This document shows, piece after piece, positions 36,201-48,403 of a stretch of DNA of 64,000 nt. How positions within the stretch are numbered: the stretch's first letter is position 1; each line of letters starts with the position of its first letter. The position numbers and the translations under genes were made by a program. The notes beneath the pieces were generated by a model that searched no databases, was not told the DNA's origin, and worked only from the letters and a program-made list of their open reading frames with translations. Source of the stretch: Branchiostoma floridae (taxonomy: Eukaryota > Chordata > Leptocardii > Amphioxiformes > Branchiostomatidae); assembly GCF_000003815.2 (NCBI RefSeq), contig NC_049991.1, positions 993,259 through 1,057,258 on the forward strand, read 5' to 3'.

Positions 36201-39200
36201 GCAGCGCCTAGGACCATAGCAGCCACAGGCGTTGAGTGAGTGAGTGAGTGAGTGAGTGAGTGAGTGAGTGAGTGAGTGAGTGAGTGAGCGAGCGACTGGT
36301 TGCATTCACGTTGGCTCCATTGTCACATCTCACTTAGGTCCACCTAACTACAATATACCTGTAAAACAGAAATTGTTTTACATTCTAAGTAGTAGTTGAT
36401 GTACCACAATGTGATATCAACATTAGGTATTGGTTGACCCTCGGTGAATCTTGGGTTATACTGAATACCCGCCTTGTACCATTCTAGATACTAAGTATAC
36501 ATTTCACAAATATACACTTTCAGCCTCCTGCTATAATCGATACATCGGGGATGGATGCTTAGTTAGCAGCCCTTATCCATGTACTAAACTTTGCAACTAT
36601 AGTTACTGTATACTAGTAGTACTCTTCATAGAAGAGTGAAATGTTCCTGGCCCATAGTGCTCTGCTTTTCTTTGAAACTGCATGGAAAGTATCTGAAGTA
36701 ACTGTGCTTGGGTAACATGTGTGCATCAAAAGTTTTCCATTATTATGGAATGATTACTTCTGAAATCAGCATTTCTGCAATGACATGTCTTTTGTTGAAG
36801 TTTGACTAGCTTTCTAGCTTTTTCTACTTGAATTTGCTTGTCTTTGTTGAATGTTTGGAGATATTGTGCTGCGGCCAAAGCTCTCCCTGTGCCCTGTGTG
36901 CTAGGGCAGAGGCCCTTCATGTAACAAAAACTTATGTGTTAGATGCAGTAAGACAATAGCAGAAGTTTTCGGAGAAGTTGTTTAAAAATGATGTTCTTCT
37001 AATATGGATCTTGCCAGCTGACTTCATTAGGGTCTGTTGAACTCTGGAGATGGCTTTGAGGGACTGTGTCTATGCCTAAGCCCCCACTCCATCCCATTTG
37101 AGTTTGCAATAGCACTATAGTCACATACTACTTATGGAAACATAGGTGCCTTTGTGGTCAGCCAGTCAAAAACCAGAGAGTGGGCAGGCAGTACACATAA
37201 AAAAGTTTTGGTGAATTGGTCACCACAAAATTTGTGAACGGGGTACAAACTGTGAACTTCAAATCATGAGAATCAGACGTTTATTGTGACCAGTATAGGT
37301 TTACCATCACCGTTCGCACACCAGTCTTCAAGTGATGAGATTTGCACTCATGCACGTTTCATCACCAGGGGAATAGTTTCATCCGTTCAAATCTCTGTGC
37401 ATACAGGGTCTTACCTGGAGATACCTGCCATGTAGCAACAAATAGTGGAAGTCAGCACATCCTGATGATAGTCAGCTGACAAATTGCCAAAATGATAGGT
37501 TTTGTTACAAAACCATTATCTACCAAGCTAAATGTGATTTATGTTTACTCAAAAGGCCCAGGAGCACCACCACCACAACAGGGCTATGGATCAGCCCCCC
37601 CACCACAACAGGGCTATGGAGCCCCCCCTCCACAACAGCAGAGGTATGGAGCACCCCCTCCCCAGCAGCAGGGGTATGGGGCACCCCCTCCCCAGCAACA
37701 GAGGTACGGGGCACCCCCTCCACAACAGCAAGGGTATGGAGCCCCCCCACCCCAGCAGCAGGGATATGGAGCACAACAAGGCTATGGTGCCCCCCCTCCC
37801 CAGCAGGGCTATCACCAGGGTTACCAGGCCCCTGGGTATGGCGGCCCTCCCCCTGGTGTGGACCCAACATTGTGGGGCTGGTTTCAGGTAAGGCCTGTTC
37901 ACGCTTGTGCATGTATTCACCTCTGTATGCATTCTGTATTGACATTTTTCGGCTTTTAGACAAAGTTCCTTTTTCTCCTTCTTTCTTACTGCCTAGCCTC
38001 TCAAAGACATTGTAGGCAGTTGTGCATGGGTTAGTATAATAGTAACATACAAGTAGGTGGGACAGGTGAAAATTTCAAACTCTTTACTTCAAATTTTGTG
38101 GGTGGATAGAGCTTGTCACAAGGATCACAAAACATCTTAATTTTTTAGCTACCAGATTTCCTTCAAGAATTATGGAATTTTAAAATATTATTAGAAAAAG
38201 GACATGAACATATTTGTAGAAAGAGGACGTGAACAAATGCTGTGTGCTTAAATTTTTATTTTTTTTTGTTCATTAAGTATACAACATTTCATTTACCATC
38301 CAAGCTTCCCAGTAATGTAATCATCTGTCCATACATACCATAGAAATTAATATTGATTGTGCTGGTAATTAGGGTGTGCAATTAAACCGCTTCTACTGTA
38401 CTGGTTCTTGCAGACGGTGGACCAAGATCGATCGGGATCCATCAACGCGACGGAGCTACGGTCAGCGCTGGTGAACGGGAACTGGTCCCACTTCAACCCA
38501 GAGACCTGCAGACTGCTCATCGGCATGTTCGACCAGGACAAGTGAGATTGTCTTACAGTAGCAATGAAAGAATGATTGAATGAGTGTAACGGTGGGGTTC
38601 AAGTGCTGCCAAACTGACCATGCCAACGGCTCTAGAGCTTTTGGTGTGTGTTGTGGTTTGCACGTTGGATTTGTAATCTGCCACCCCGGGTTCGATCCCG
38701 AGCATCAGCATGTTTGTTTCTTTCTGTTCTTACTCGCCCCTCTGAATTTTTACAGAATGAAGACCTTTATTGCACATTTTTACCACACTGGGCTAAGTAC
38801 AGGTCACAACAAGACATGTTGAAAAGATACAGTTAACAGATACAAAATGAGGCTATTGCTGGATAAATTTGATTTCTCCTCGCTTTTCTGTTATAATTGA
38901 GATAAAAGAGCAGATATGTTTTATGATCAATGGTCTAATTGCATTAGGAATATGAATTATTCTACAGAACTAAGGTGTATGAAATAAGGAAATAGTTTTG
39001 TATAAGTTACTATAACAGTTATTTTCTCTCTACGATATACAATCTACACACTACTACAAAATAAAATAGCAATGTTCTCCAGGATTTTCTCATAGCACAG
39101 GGCATCATAGTGCTAGTGCAGCAAAGCCATGTGGTAAGCCATACAGGCGGGAGCATTATAGAGTTTCTGAGGGAATTCCTCCCCCAGAAAATTTAAAAAT

Positions 39201-42200
39201 CTGTAGCCCTCAGAGTCAGAAACACTATTTCCTTATTTTTGTAGGGCCGATTTTAGTGAAATAAAGCCAACGTTTTTTCAATTTGTTACAAAACAACAGA
39301 AAAGTTCCCTTTGCTGGTTAAAACACAGCTTAGCAGCCCAAATCACAGCATTTATTCATTTACATGTATTTGTTTGGCTGTACAACATTTGCTATTGGCT
39401 ATTGTAAAGGGCTAACCTTGGGAAAGAAATCACAGCATAGGGGCCTAAATCACAGCATAGAGGATCCAAATCACAGTGTAGGGACTCCCTATGCCAAAAA
39501 GGCCTGGCAAGAACACTGAATAGCCAAATATACTATATAGACGTGATTTGGAACAGTTGCGTGAGCAGGGGTATGGGTGAAATAAGCCGTATTTGTTCTC
39601 AAGCAAATGTTAGCCTTTCTAGTATTATGATGATTTTATATATATATAGTTTTTAAGTTTTCAGTTTGCCAGACACTAAAAACCATTGTGTGACTAGAAG
39701 AAACTTTATGTCTGTATTGCCAAAAGTAGTTACTCAAGCAACTGGATATGGTTCTGGAAACGATCAAAAACCATATCCAAAACCATATACAGTTGCTTGA
39801 GTAACTACTTTTGGCATATCTTATTACCTGGATGTCTAACCTACATCGACGTATGTCTGTGTTGATTTCAGGGATGGTACCATCAACATCCAGGAGTTTG
39901 CTGCTCTGTGGAAGTACATCAATGATTGGAAAGGCTGCTTTGACAGGTACATATGTATGCTGTGTCTTCCAACAGTATGTCAAACACAACTGTTACGTAA
40001 TAGGTGATTTGTGTGTGTTTGAATGTAATATTGGCACAGATGTGGCAGAAATTGACAAGGCTTGACCCCCCCAGCTGACAAAAAGGCGACCATCATCAAT
40101 TAGGATTTTATCATGCATATGGTCATTACTGATCAAAGGGGCCATATATACGTATTGGCACAGCTTGCGACTTTAGACCTGTCTTGGTAAAACCTCCTAT
40201 GCAGAGTTAAAAGCATGAGCTAGAACTCCGCTTACTCTACTAACAGCCCTGCCCTTTCTATCTCTGGGTGTGTGGCCACACACCAGACATCAGCCAATCA
40301 GAGAATATACCTTTGTGTTGTCCATAGGAAAAGCTTGTGCTTGCTACTATTCATTGCCAAGGACCTATAAGTATGCCACAATGTTCCACCAACTTGAAGG
40401 CAGTTTGACATTTTTTTCAGCTTCCAAACCTGTTGATAAAGTACAAAATTTGAGATCCGTTGGATCTATGGGTAAGGGTGATCGTGGCATCACTGAATAC
40501 TACTCCAAAACACTTAAGTTAGAAAATGTTATCCTCTTTCTTAATAAAATGCCTGCATGCCCGCTATATTGCACTTTGAAGTCTAAGTGCTTCTCACTGA
40601 TTGGTTTGTGCCAAATAAGGCAAGCTAATTTGTATTTAGAAGCAAGGTGGGTCAAGGTCTCATTCCTGTATTACTTCTAGTATACAAATGTATAGGCCAA
40701 AGGAATCTGAGCAAAAAAATTATCTGGCTCGCAAAGCGTGGTTTTAGGTGGACCATAAATTCCCATTAATAAACCATAACTGATATGAAAAGGAATTTAG
40801 ATGAAAGCTTGTGTATTACTGGCTCGATCATGCACGAAATTTCATGACCCGATCGATCCTCGGACGTTTATGTTTACTTGTCCTGAGTGCTCCGGCCAGG
40901 CTCTGGGTAGTCAAGACGACCTCTAGCGGATAGCGGCTAGGTGCATTTTGAAATGAGATAGAAATTGTTATGTGGGCTAGATTTGGGTGAAAATTTTTTT
41001 AATGCCTGACAAACGTGTGTGCTTACAATAGATTGCAAAACATCTCCAGATATACTTTGTTTTAATTGGATTTGCGGACATAGAAGTTGTGTGCTTAAGC
41101 ATTGAATTCAATGGGGCGATCTAATTGTGTAATGAGACCTCAATAGTGCAACAGGCAGGGTGAGTAAGCAGAGTTGAATGTAGTACTAGAGGAGTTACTG
41201 CATGTACGACATGGACTCAGCTTTGCCTAGAGTTGGGACATTTTGTGGGCTAGTCTTTAGTCACAATGTACAGACAGCTGTCATACATTGTGCATAACAT
41301 GTCCTCATGATGCTGAAATATCATTTTATACATTTAACATGATATCATGAGATTTAATGCAGTTACACACTTGACTTGGGCTGGATGTTTTAGCTGTTGT
41401 TTCTGTGGTCTATACAATCATCACATTGATAAGTCATATAAGAGAAAGGTTGACATACAGAATGATACAACATTCACACACACTTCTTTTCGCACAATAT
41501 GTGCAAAATAGAATTGGTCTGTAAACCGTCATATGCAAAAACCGTGCTTGTTTCTGTTATCTGACATTTCTTGGTAGTTCAGTCAATTCACACAAGAAGA
41601 GGAATAGGTTATTTCACACAACTTTATGTTTCACTCCTGAAAAAAGGGCTTAAAATGCTATAGAAGTTATTTTTCTTGCCATTTCCATGCGGAAATAACT
41701 ACTAGTAAATGTTGACCATTTTTTTCAGGTTTGACCAAGACCGATCCGGCAACATTGATGCTCAGGAACTAAATAATGCCTTCAGAACTTTTGGATATTC
41801 ACTGTAAGTCATATAGATTTATGAATTTATATGTTTGCCATTAAGAAAAGTAACATATTTTACTGGTGTGTTCTTCTTCTTTCTTTCTTCTTCTGTCCAG
41901 GACCCGCACTTCCTTTTATGACTACTAAGAGTTGCAAGTAGACTGGGGAATGAAAGTATGTCTTAGACCCCATTCACATAAAAAAAACCCAAAAAAACAA
42001 GTGAGTTAAACGAGGAATCCGATTGAAATTTTTTATTGGATGGAAAAAAAAGCATTCACGTCTGATTTTTGCACAATCGGATCAACATACATAACTTCTT
42101 CACAACTACATCACAAGCTATCTGACAACAAAAAATGAAGACAATAGCATGTCCAGGACAAAAGATACAAAATGGAAGTTCTGCAGTAGTGTCAAGGTCA

Positions 42201-43982
42201 CATGCCGGGGGGGGGGGGCAAAACGGATCTTAACTTCGCCTTTATTCTCCTTATTGGTGTTCCTTTGATGTTATGTGAAACACTTTATATAAGGAACTCT
42301 CCTTTGTCACAGATCACCAAACTTCTGTGGGATGATTGTTACAAAGTTCGACAGGACTAGCAACCATACGATCAACTTTGATGACTTCATCCAGGTGTGC
42401 GTGATGCTGAAGTCACTTACGGACAAATTCCGACAGAAGGACGTCCACAGCAGGGGCATGATCAGGATCAACTATGAGGAGGTCAGTAAGGGTCAGGGGA
42501 GGTCCACAAACACCCTGGGGAAGGGAATGACAAGGTTAAGGGCTCATACACAAACACTGGGAGAGGGAATGGTTCAGGGGAGGTCCACAAACACCCTGGG
42601 GAAGGGAATGACAAGGTTAAGGGCTGGTACACAAACACTGGGAGAGGGAATGGAAAGATTCAAAACTGGTCCATATTGTTCAGAGCTTGTCCACGAACAC
42701 ACTTGCAGAGAGAGCAACAACGTTCAGGGTTAGCCCACAAACACCTGGAGAGGAAATAACAATGTAGGGGATAGTCCACACACACACTTGGAGAAGGAGC
42801 AACAAGGTGTTTTAGTAGACTAACGTTGAACCTTGCTGCTGCCACTGCAAGTGTGTTTTTTAGACTAACCCTCAACCCTGTTACACACTTTATGTAAGCT
42901 TTTAATGAAATTGCTGATAATGTTGCTGTACAGCACTGCTGCAGTTATAGAAACACAGTAATAGAACAGTACAGTACTGCTACAGTAATAGTAACTACAA
43001 TAATAGAAACACAGGTGTCTTTATGGACAGCCAGTCAGCAACCACCCACAGGCAACTGCAAGTGTGCTACACTACCTACAGTTGGCCAGAACAGTTATTG
43101 TAGCTTACGACATTGCTGGCTGTCACTGATCTAACTTTATTTATTCCATGGGCTTTGACTTGGCTTGAAATTCTTGATAGAAATGTATTCAATGTTCAAA
43201 GATCAGATCTTAGCCTTGTTAGTGTTAAAGGGACATAATGTAAAATTAAAGTCACTGTTTTCGGTCATTTCTCTACATTATGAGTTGAGTCTACCTGATT
43301 ACACTGCACAGCAATATTTACAACGTATGGATACGACTTTGTTGAGCCGTGAGGATGTCTTGAAATATGTGCACTTCCCACCGCCGCTTGAGTTGTCCGC
43401 CATTTTATTCAACTCGCCGTCGAGCCAAAGTGTGCTTTAGAACGCGTTCGGTGGTTTGCTCGAATCATTACTGAAGTTTGTTGAAAGTCGTCGCTAAGCT
43501 CCGAAGATCTGCGACCGCAACGGTCGATTCGGAAATCTACGGTCGGCTTACTTCCGGTAGGCTACCCGGAAGTAAGTGAATTTGGTCGCGGCTTACTTTG
43601 ACGTTGTTAATTAGCACTAGAAATGTGATAAAATGACGCAGATAAGTTAGAAATAAGTTGCAAATGTCAATCTGAATGGAGATTTTCAAGTTCAGAACAT
43701 TTGAAATTTTGGCGCCATATTCCTACATTATGTCCCTTTAATGCATTTTTGCCAAAACAGATTCATGCCTTCAATACATCATAATACTGCACAATGTATA
43801 GTGCTTATACAAGAGGGTAAATAGGCAAAGGAGGTCATTGCAAAAGCCACATGAAACCACTGCTTTACAGTACTGTAAATATAGTAATGTTTCACTCAAA
43901 TCTAAGGGACTGACTGATGAAATTTAAATGTTCTTCCTCCTTCTAGTTCCTTGAGATGGTTTTGGAGAACAACGTTGTATAG
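33264..43982 (+). CDS. PEF1: Peflin, penta-EF-hand calcium-binding protein (8 exons, 325 residues)
   Basis: Exons: 33264-33302, 34778-34901, 37556-37887, 38414-38541, 39872-39946, 41729-41803, 42313-42481, 43947-43982. All are GT-AG with consistent phases. It starts [13 protein letters not shown] and ends with stop TAG at 43980-43982. Residues 1 to about 160 are a low-complexity domain of repeated YGAPPPQQQ. Five EF hands follow: loops at D168-E179, D205-E216 and D235-E246 are canonical. EF4 ([15 protein letters not shown]) lacks the loop-end Glu, and EF5 is degenerate, as expected of the dimerisation hands. In vertebrates peflin heterodimerises with ALG-2/PDCD6 at ER exit sites and acts in CUL3-KLHL12 modification of SEC31. 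The repeat domain makes this protein longer than human peflin (284 residues). Confidence 0.97.
33766..34167. mobile_element. hAT-type MITE, perfect 8-bp target duplication
   Basis: Ends TAGGCGTGGGTACCGGTAC and TACCAGTATCCACCCCTA, flanked by GTTGGGAC at 33758-33765 and 34168-34175. Same family as 19748-20180. In PEF1 intron 1. Confidence 0.9.
35345..35492. repeat. Two adjacent perfect or near-perfect hairpins
   Basis: The first hairpin pairs TTAGATGTTAGTTAGAACAT with its inverse ending about 35426. The second is a palindrome of about 58 bp centred near 35462 on AATTTAAAAATT with TATCCCAAACGATAC arms. In PEF1 intron 2. Confidence 0.85.
36233..36295. repeat. (GAGT)n microsatellite
   Basis: About 14 consecutive GAGT units in PEF1 intron 2. 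Confidence 0.97.
38594..38750 (+). mobile_element. tRNA-derived SINE copy (family 1)
   Basis: tRNA-like head with B box GGTTCGATCCC and a TTTGTTTCTTTCTG tail. In PEF1 intron 4. Confidence 0.7.
38755..38840 (-). mobile_element. Possible LINE 3'-end fragment
   Basis: The minus strand ends in TGCAATAAAGGTCTTCATTC, the style of the fragment at 18009. Short and uncertain. Confidence 0.35.
39718..39818. repeat. Inverted repeat, about 35-45-bp arms
   Basis: GCCAAAAGTAGTTACTCAAG is repeated in inverse as CTTGAGTAACTACTTTTGGC around a short CATATCC-rich centre. In PEF1 intron 4, about 55 bp before exon 5. Confidence 0.85.
42485..42720. repeat. Tandem repeat starting at the PEF1 exon 7 donor
   Basis: GGTCCACAAACACCCTGGGG ... 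GAGAGGGAATG blocks repeat with period about 85-95 bp, beginning a few bases after the splice donor. Confidence 0.75.
43229..43737. mobile_element. TTAA-flanked MITE
   Basis: Inverted ends AGGGACATAATGTA and TACATTATGTCCCT, with TTAA on both sides (43225-43228, 43738-43741). A TTAA target fits piggyBac/Kolobok-like elements; the family is not decided. In PEF1 intron 7. Confidence 0.8.
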
Positions 43983-44480
43983 AAGCCTGTGAAACGGACT
44001 GCAGAGTTTGTCTTCACTATATCTGGCTGTACTTTTACATGAGATTATGTATGTATCTGTTGTCTGTAGTTGAAGTTTGAAACAAGATTTATTACGTAAA
44101 GATAGTGACTGAATTATCTCCTGTAGTTAAGTGAGTAGAGTTTGGTTCATGCATGGTGATCATGATCAATGTATGTTATACATGTATACAGGGACTTTGA
44201 CTTTATCCAATATATGTTATGAGGTGACTGTAATTTCTGGTCCTTAGACATAGTTGCAAGCATGTATTATCAATTATGCCCCTTCTTGTTAGACAAGTCA
44301 TGCCCCCTGTTGATTGTTTTGATAAATTGTACTCTTTGTGTACTACTGAAATATTTTTTTAGAACCTACAAATACAGAATCCGTTGTTTTAGTTCCAAGT
44401 TTCGACAGAAGATTGTCTGTATAACAGTCACCATTTTTCATCTTTTTGACATCAAAATAGAATTATGATAATAAAATGAT
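43983..44480 (+). other. PEF1: PEF1 3' UTR with polyadenylation signal
   Basis: AATAAA at 44470-44475 is the first good signal after the stop codon, giving a 3' UTR of about 0.5 kb. Confidence 0.55.
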
Positions 44481-45071
44481 AGCAAAACTGAAATGAAACA
44501 CTTTTGTAGAGTGATAATGAAATGGAAAATGGTATCCAAAAAAGGAATGGGCTTAGAAGTAAAATACAATCAGTAGATGTTTGGGTATACGGTATTACAA
44601 ATTGGTGCCTGTTCTTAAATTAAGGACTGTAACATCTAGACTCAATCTTGGTCCCACCAGGTCAATAGTGTTGTGAAATAGTTAGTAGTTTTGTACTTTG
44701 AATGCAGTGTACTTAGAGCAATGACATCATACCATAGTTGGTACAGGTGATGGTACATGTAATTGTCTATATCTCTTTATAAGTGAAATGTGAAAATTTT
44801 AGGTTTGAAAAATTTACCAGGCAAACCTACCTTGTTTTGTAAAAAAATGGCAGTGTATCTTTTCTTCAATGCATTTCTTGACTATTATGTGGCTAATGTA
44901 AATGTCTCAATTGTCCCACTTCAACGGTAACGAATTTGGCATAAACCATCTTACAATGAGTACAAGAACGGTTTACACTTTAGAGTAGCAATCTGACCAG
45001 ATGTATTAAAAAATCATTCTCAGAACTGAATTGAAACAGTTATACATTTTCAACTTTTCATGTCCTCTCAT

Positions 45072-45179
45072 AGCCTGGTGTCCAACTGTACTATAGTTCC
45101 CGAGTTTCTTCTATCCTCTCAGGAAATACGGATTGGACATATGAGACTTGGGAGCTATAATATGGCTGGATACCAGGCT
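45072..45179. mobile_element. Short MITE, TAGCCTGGTGTCCA ends
   Basis: TAGCCTGGTGTCCAACTGTA and the imperfect inverse GGCTGGATACCAGGCTA bound a 108-bp hairpin. Confidence 0.65.
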
Positions 45180-45233
45180 AGTTCTCTCAGGCTACAGCTG
45201 TTTTTAGAGGGTGGAATCCCACCTGTGACTATA

Positions 45234-45489
45234 GAGCTTATTCATGTGATGTCATCACCCCTTAAATCTTACTGTTACCCAAATTTGTGTGCACTTTACC
45301 AGTGCTGGACCAACATCCCACCACAAGGCAATGTGCGTTGTTTAGGAAATATTTACATTTTTTATGGCAGAGTTGCATAGGGCCCCACTGTGGGCACGTT
45401 GAATCTGGTACACCAAGATGGCCGACTTCACTGGTTGCTATGGAGGCCTGTTAGTTGCTAAGGGGAGGATCATGTGACTGAATAAGCCC
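45234..45489. mobile_element. TATA-target MITE related to the 4.9-kb palindromic element
   Basis: Ends GAGCTTATTCATGTGATGTC and CATGTGACTGAATAAGCCC, flanked by TATA at 45230-45233 and 45490-45493. Internal CTTACTGTTACCC ... TTTACCAGTGCTGGAC matches the left unique part of the large element at about 48288-48340. GAGTTGCATAG ... AAGATGGCCGACTTC matches its right end, so this is an internally deleted relative. Confidence 0.85.
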
Positions 45490-45493
45490 TATA

Positions 45494-47110
45494 ATTTCTT
45501 CTATGCCATGCACCAATACTGAAAGTTTTGTACATTTTTCGAAAAAACATGGTAAGTGTTGTAGGGAAATGAAGAAAGCAATGATGTTTCTTGTAATTTG
45601 GCTTGTATCAAGTCATTAAGACTAGCAACAGCATTTGTCACATTTCATTGGTAATGACCCCTAGTCATAATCAAAGAAAAACACTCTGAAAAAATGTACG
45701 TGATTAGTAGACAAAAGTTCACTGTCGTAAACCTATTGAACAGAAAATGTGACTGTTGCACAGGATAATTTTAACCAATGAAGATGGTACCCAGGCGATG
45801 TGATTTGCTGCTGTAGGATTGTTTTGTACTTCTACATCATAAATGTGTTGAACAGTAGACAAATTTCATAACAGGGAATTTGTTCACAAATTGTCATCAT
45901 GTACGTCCATAAGGCCACTTCAATTTTATTTGTTGTTTCTCAGATTTCCTGACCCTATTTTTTCCAATTTGAAAAAAAAAAAACTTTTCAAATTGATGGC
46001 CACACCTCGTGTTGGCAAAATGTCACTGCCTCTCTTTTCTCTTTGAGCTACAAATTTTAGGTAGATAATCCAGAAAAACAAACCTAAATTCGGGAAGCAT
46101 TTCAATTCAAGTAGAAAATCTGAAAACTATTATTATATCTTGCTAAACCTGTTGTTATTTCTGTTGTGTAACTTGAGTAAGCCCCTCAATCTCTCCTTGA
46201 CTTTTTGCAAAAACTTTTGTATATTTTTTTTCGATCGATCGACCCAATTTTTTTCTAAAAAAATGTTATAGAATGTAAGGAGCTATGCCTCTTGACTAAA
46301 ATAGCAAAAGGGTAGCTTATTCTCCAGGTTTGAGGAATGTTGAGTGCACAAGTTCTATTTTTTAAGAACGAGTGCAATGACTTAGACATTATGTGAGCAA
46401 AATCTCTGTGAGGAAAGCGGTTTGTGTGGTTCAAAGTTGTCCATTGTTTGTGACAGAAATTGTAAAATCTGTTATCAAAGTGGTGCATAAATGTATCTTC
46501 TACCAAAGATGTGATGTGCCTAAATCCATATATATATATATTTATACATTTACTGTAAACAAAATAATTTGTAATAATGTAGAGTTTGCATGATAGTAGT
46601 CAAGAAGTGATAAACAGGGGTAGCTATAGAGTCATGTATAATGGTGTGTATGTTACATCTACTAGTAGAAAAGATGACAAGTTGCTAAAAATTTTAAACA
46701 CACAACTCGTGGGATTCCTTTCCAGAATTCTTGTAACCAGCAAAGCTACATTCAGCAAACTACTTGAACTGGTAATGTAAACTCTCATACATGTTACTCT
46801 GCCAAGTAGCCTAAGATTGCCACATTTGAAAAATGGTAAATTCTACATTCAGCAGCAGCAGCAATCCCATTCTTGAGAAGGCTCAACAACACCAGGAGTT
46901 ATGGTTTTTGTTACCATCTAGTTTGAATTCTTTTTCCAATTCTGTTTGTGGCACGCTTGAAAAAAAGCTGGTTTGAAGACGAGTGGCTTTGATTTCAGCA
47001 TCGTCACAGCAGCAGAACAGTCGACCACACATTTTATCCAGTGGCCAGTCAATCAAAAGCCATGTCAGCAACAGTTGGACATGTCTCATGGCTGTCAACT
47101 CTTCTGTATG
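45494..47110. other. No gene recognised
   Basis: AT-rich intergenic sequence. The open frames are short and lack splice or domain support. Confidence 0.5.
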
Positions 47111-47113
47111 ATT

Positions 47114-47227
47114 GATAATCTGTCCATCATTAATCTACATGTAGATGTAGTTATCGATGACATCCTTTGCAGATCTAATGAGAGAGTGTGATATAAAGAA
47201 ATGGGCAGAAAAAACAAGATTCCTAAA
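47114..47227. repeat. Left member of a long direct repeat flanking the nested insertion
   Basis: AATCTGTCCATCATTAATCT ... CAAGATTCCTAAAT is repeated in the same orientation at 52734-52850 with about 85-90% identity by eye. Confidence 0.8.
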
Positions 47228-47313
47228 TGATATAGGAGAATTCTTTGTACACAACTAGTAGGTACTTACATTGCTTGTGTTTCGATGTCTCTCAGACACC
47301 TTCATAAGAGCTT

Positions 47314-47404
47314 CTAATTTGAGTTCTGCTTCTCACCGCTATATGTAGCCGATGTAGGTGGCGCTTTTGCGGTGAGGAAACAATCCCAAACGTGGCTTAG
47401 TTTG
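47314..47404 (-). pseudogene. Downstream half of a split RT/GIY-YIG-type coding tail (copy A)
   Basis: The minus strand reads KLSHVWDCFLTAKAPPTSAT then YSGEKQNSN and a stop at 47314. It continues in frame from the upstream half at 52347-52450 once the 4.9-kb insertion and one TATA are set aside. This tail style (WIKEAIWIRK ... MNRDEG ... LSHIWD) is familiar from C-termini of invertebrate RT proteins with GIY-YIG nuclease, such as Penelope-like elements. That assignment is from memory and unverified. Confidence 0.6.
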
Positions 47405-47503
47405 TATAGGGCTTATTCACGAGACGTCATCACCCCTTGTCCCCGTCCGCCACCATCTTGGGGTCCATGCGCTAGTACGGCGATGTACAGCGTGGGTCTC
47501 TAA

Positions 47504-47734
47504 ATGTCCGACGAAAGTGAAGTGGGTTGCACGATGTTTGACTATGCAAGAGCCTACAACCTCAAGTCACGACATAAATCGGGTGGAAATTACCCATTTT
47601 GGATCAGTGAGGAAAAGTTTGACCCGCGGCGGATGAACGAGCACGGCAACAGTGACAGAGGAGTATTTGATAGTGATTGTGGGTGGCAGGGCCGACTTTT
47701 TACACATAGAATCAGTTCAAAGCGAACGTGTTAG
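47504..47734 (+). CDS. Unrecognised 76-codon open frame in the left unique part of the palindromic element
   Basis: Starts MSDESEVGCTMFDYARAYNL and ends at TAG in 47732-47734. Composition looks protein-like (acidic start, GGNYPFWISEEKFDPRRMNE) rather than repeat-derived, and the TIR lies just upstream. It could be the N-terminal exon of a lost transposase, a captured host exon, or chance. I do not recognise the family. Confidence 0.3.
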   Translation: MSDESEVGCTMFDYARAYNLKSRHKSGGNYPFWISEEKFDPRRMNEHGNSDRGVFDSDCGWQGRLFTHRISSKRTC

Positions 47735-48403
47735 TGTCACCAGGCCTACAACCACGTAATATCTGAACAGGTACAAAAATAAATGGTAACGTTAAGAGAG
47801 ATCGGGTTGACAGAAGGTGCATTGTGATCGGAAAAGTTCCGAAGTCTCATATCATATGCATGCCGCAAAGACTGTAGGGCCGTGTCAGGTTTAGGTTGCT
47901 ATTCACATTAACACTGTGATAGTGTAAAGTTGTGCTTTTGTTTTATAGAAATTCTTCACATATTACTGGGGAACTGTTCTTTCTGTCATTTCTTCTCTTC
48001 GCCGTTTGTCCGCCTCTTTTTTGCCCTTCCTGCTTGAGTAATTAGTGGATGTATTTACGTTGTGCCAGAGTAGGCACCCAGTCGACCGTCGTTGAAAATT
48101 ATCTTGCCCACCGTTTACTGCCTTGTCTAGATAAAAAAAGTGTACTACACACATTGTTTCTCAAAATTCTACAAGTAAGATCAGCTCTACATATGGCAGA
48201 AACCCACATTTGTTTCCGAGTCGTAACACTAGTTTTTCCTCGGCTTAGCTTGTAAATGATATTACACGAAACACGCGAAACAAATTTTACTGTTACCCGA
48301 TGAATGTAGGCTTTACCAGTGCTAGACCCGCATCCTACCACAGGGCAGAACACCGTGATTATGAACCTGAACATTTTGAAGGGAAATTGTGCGTTGCGGG
48401 AGG

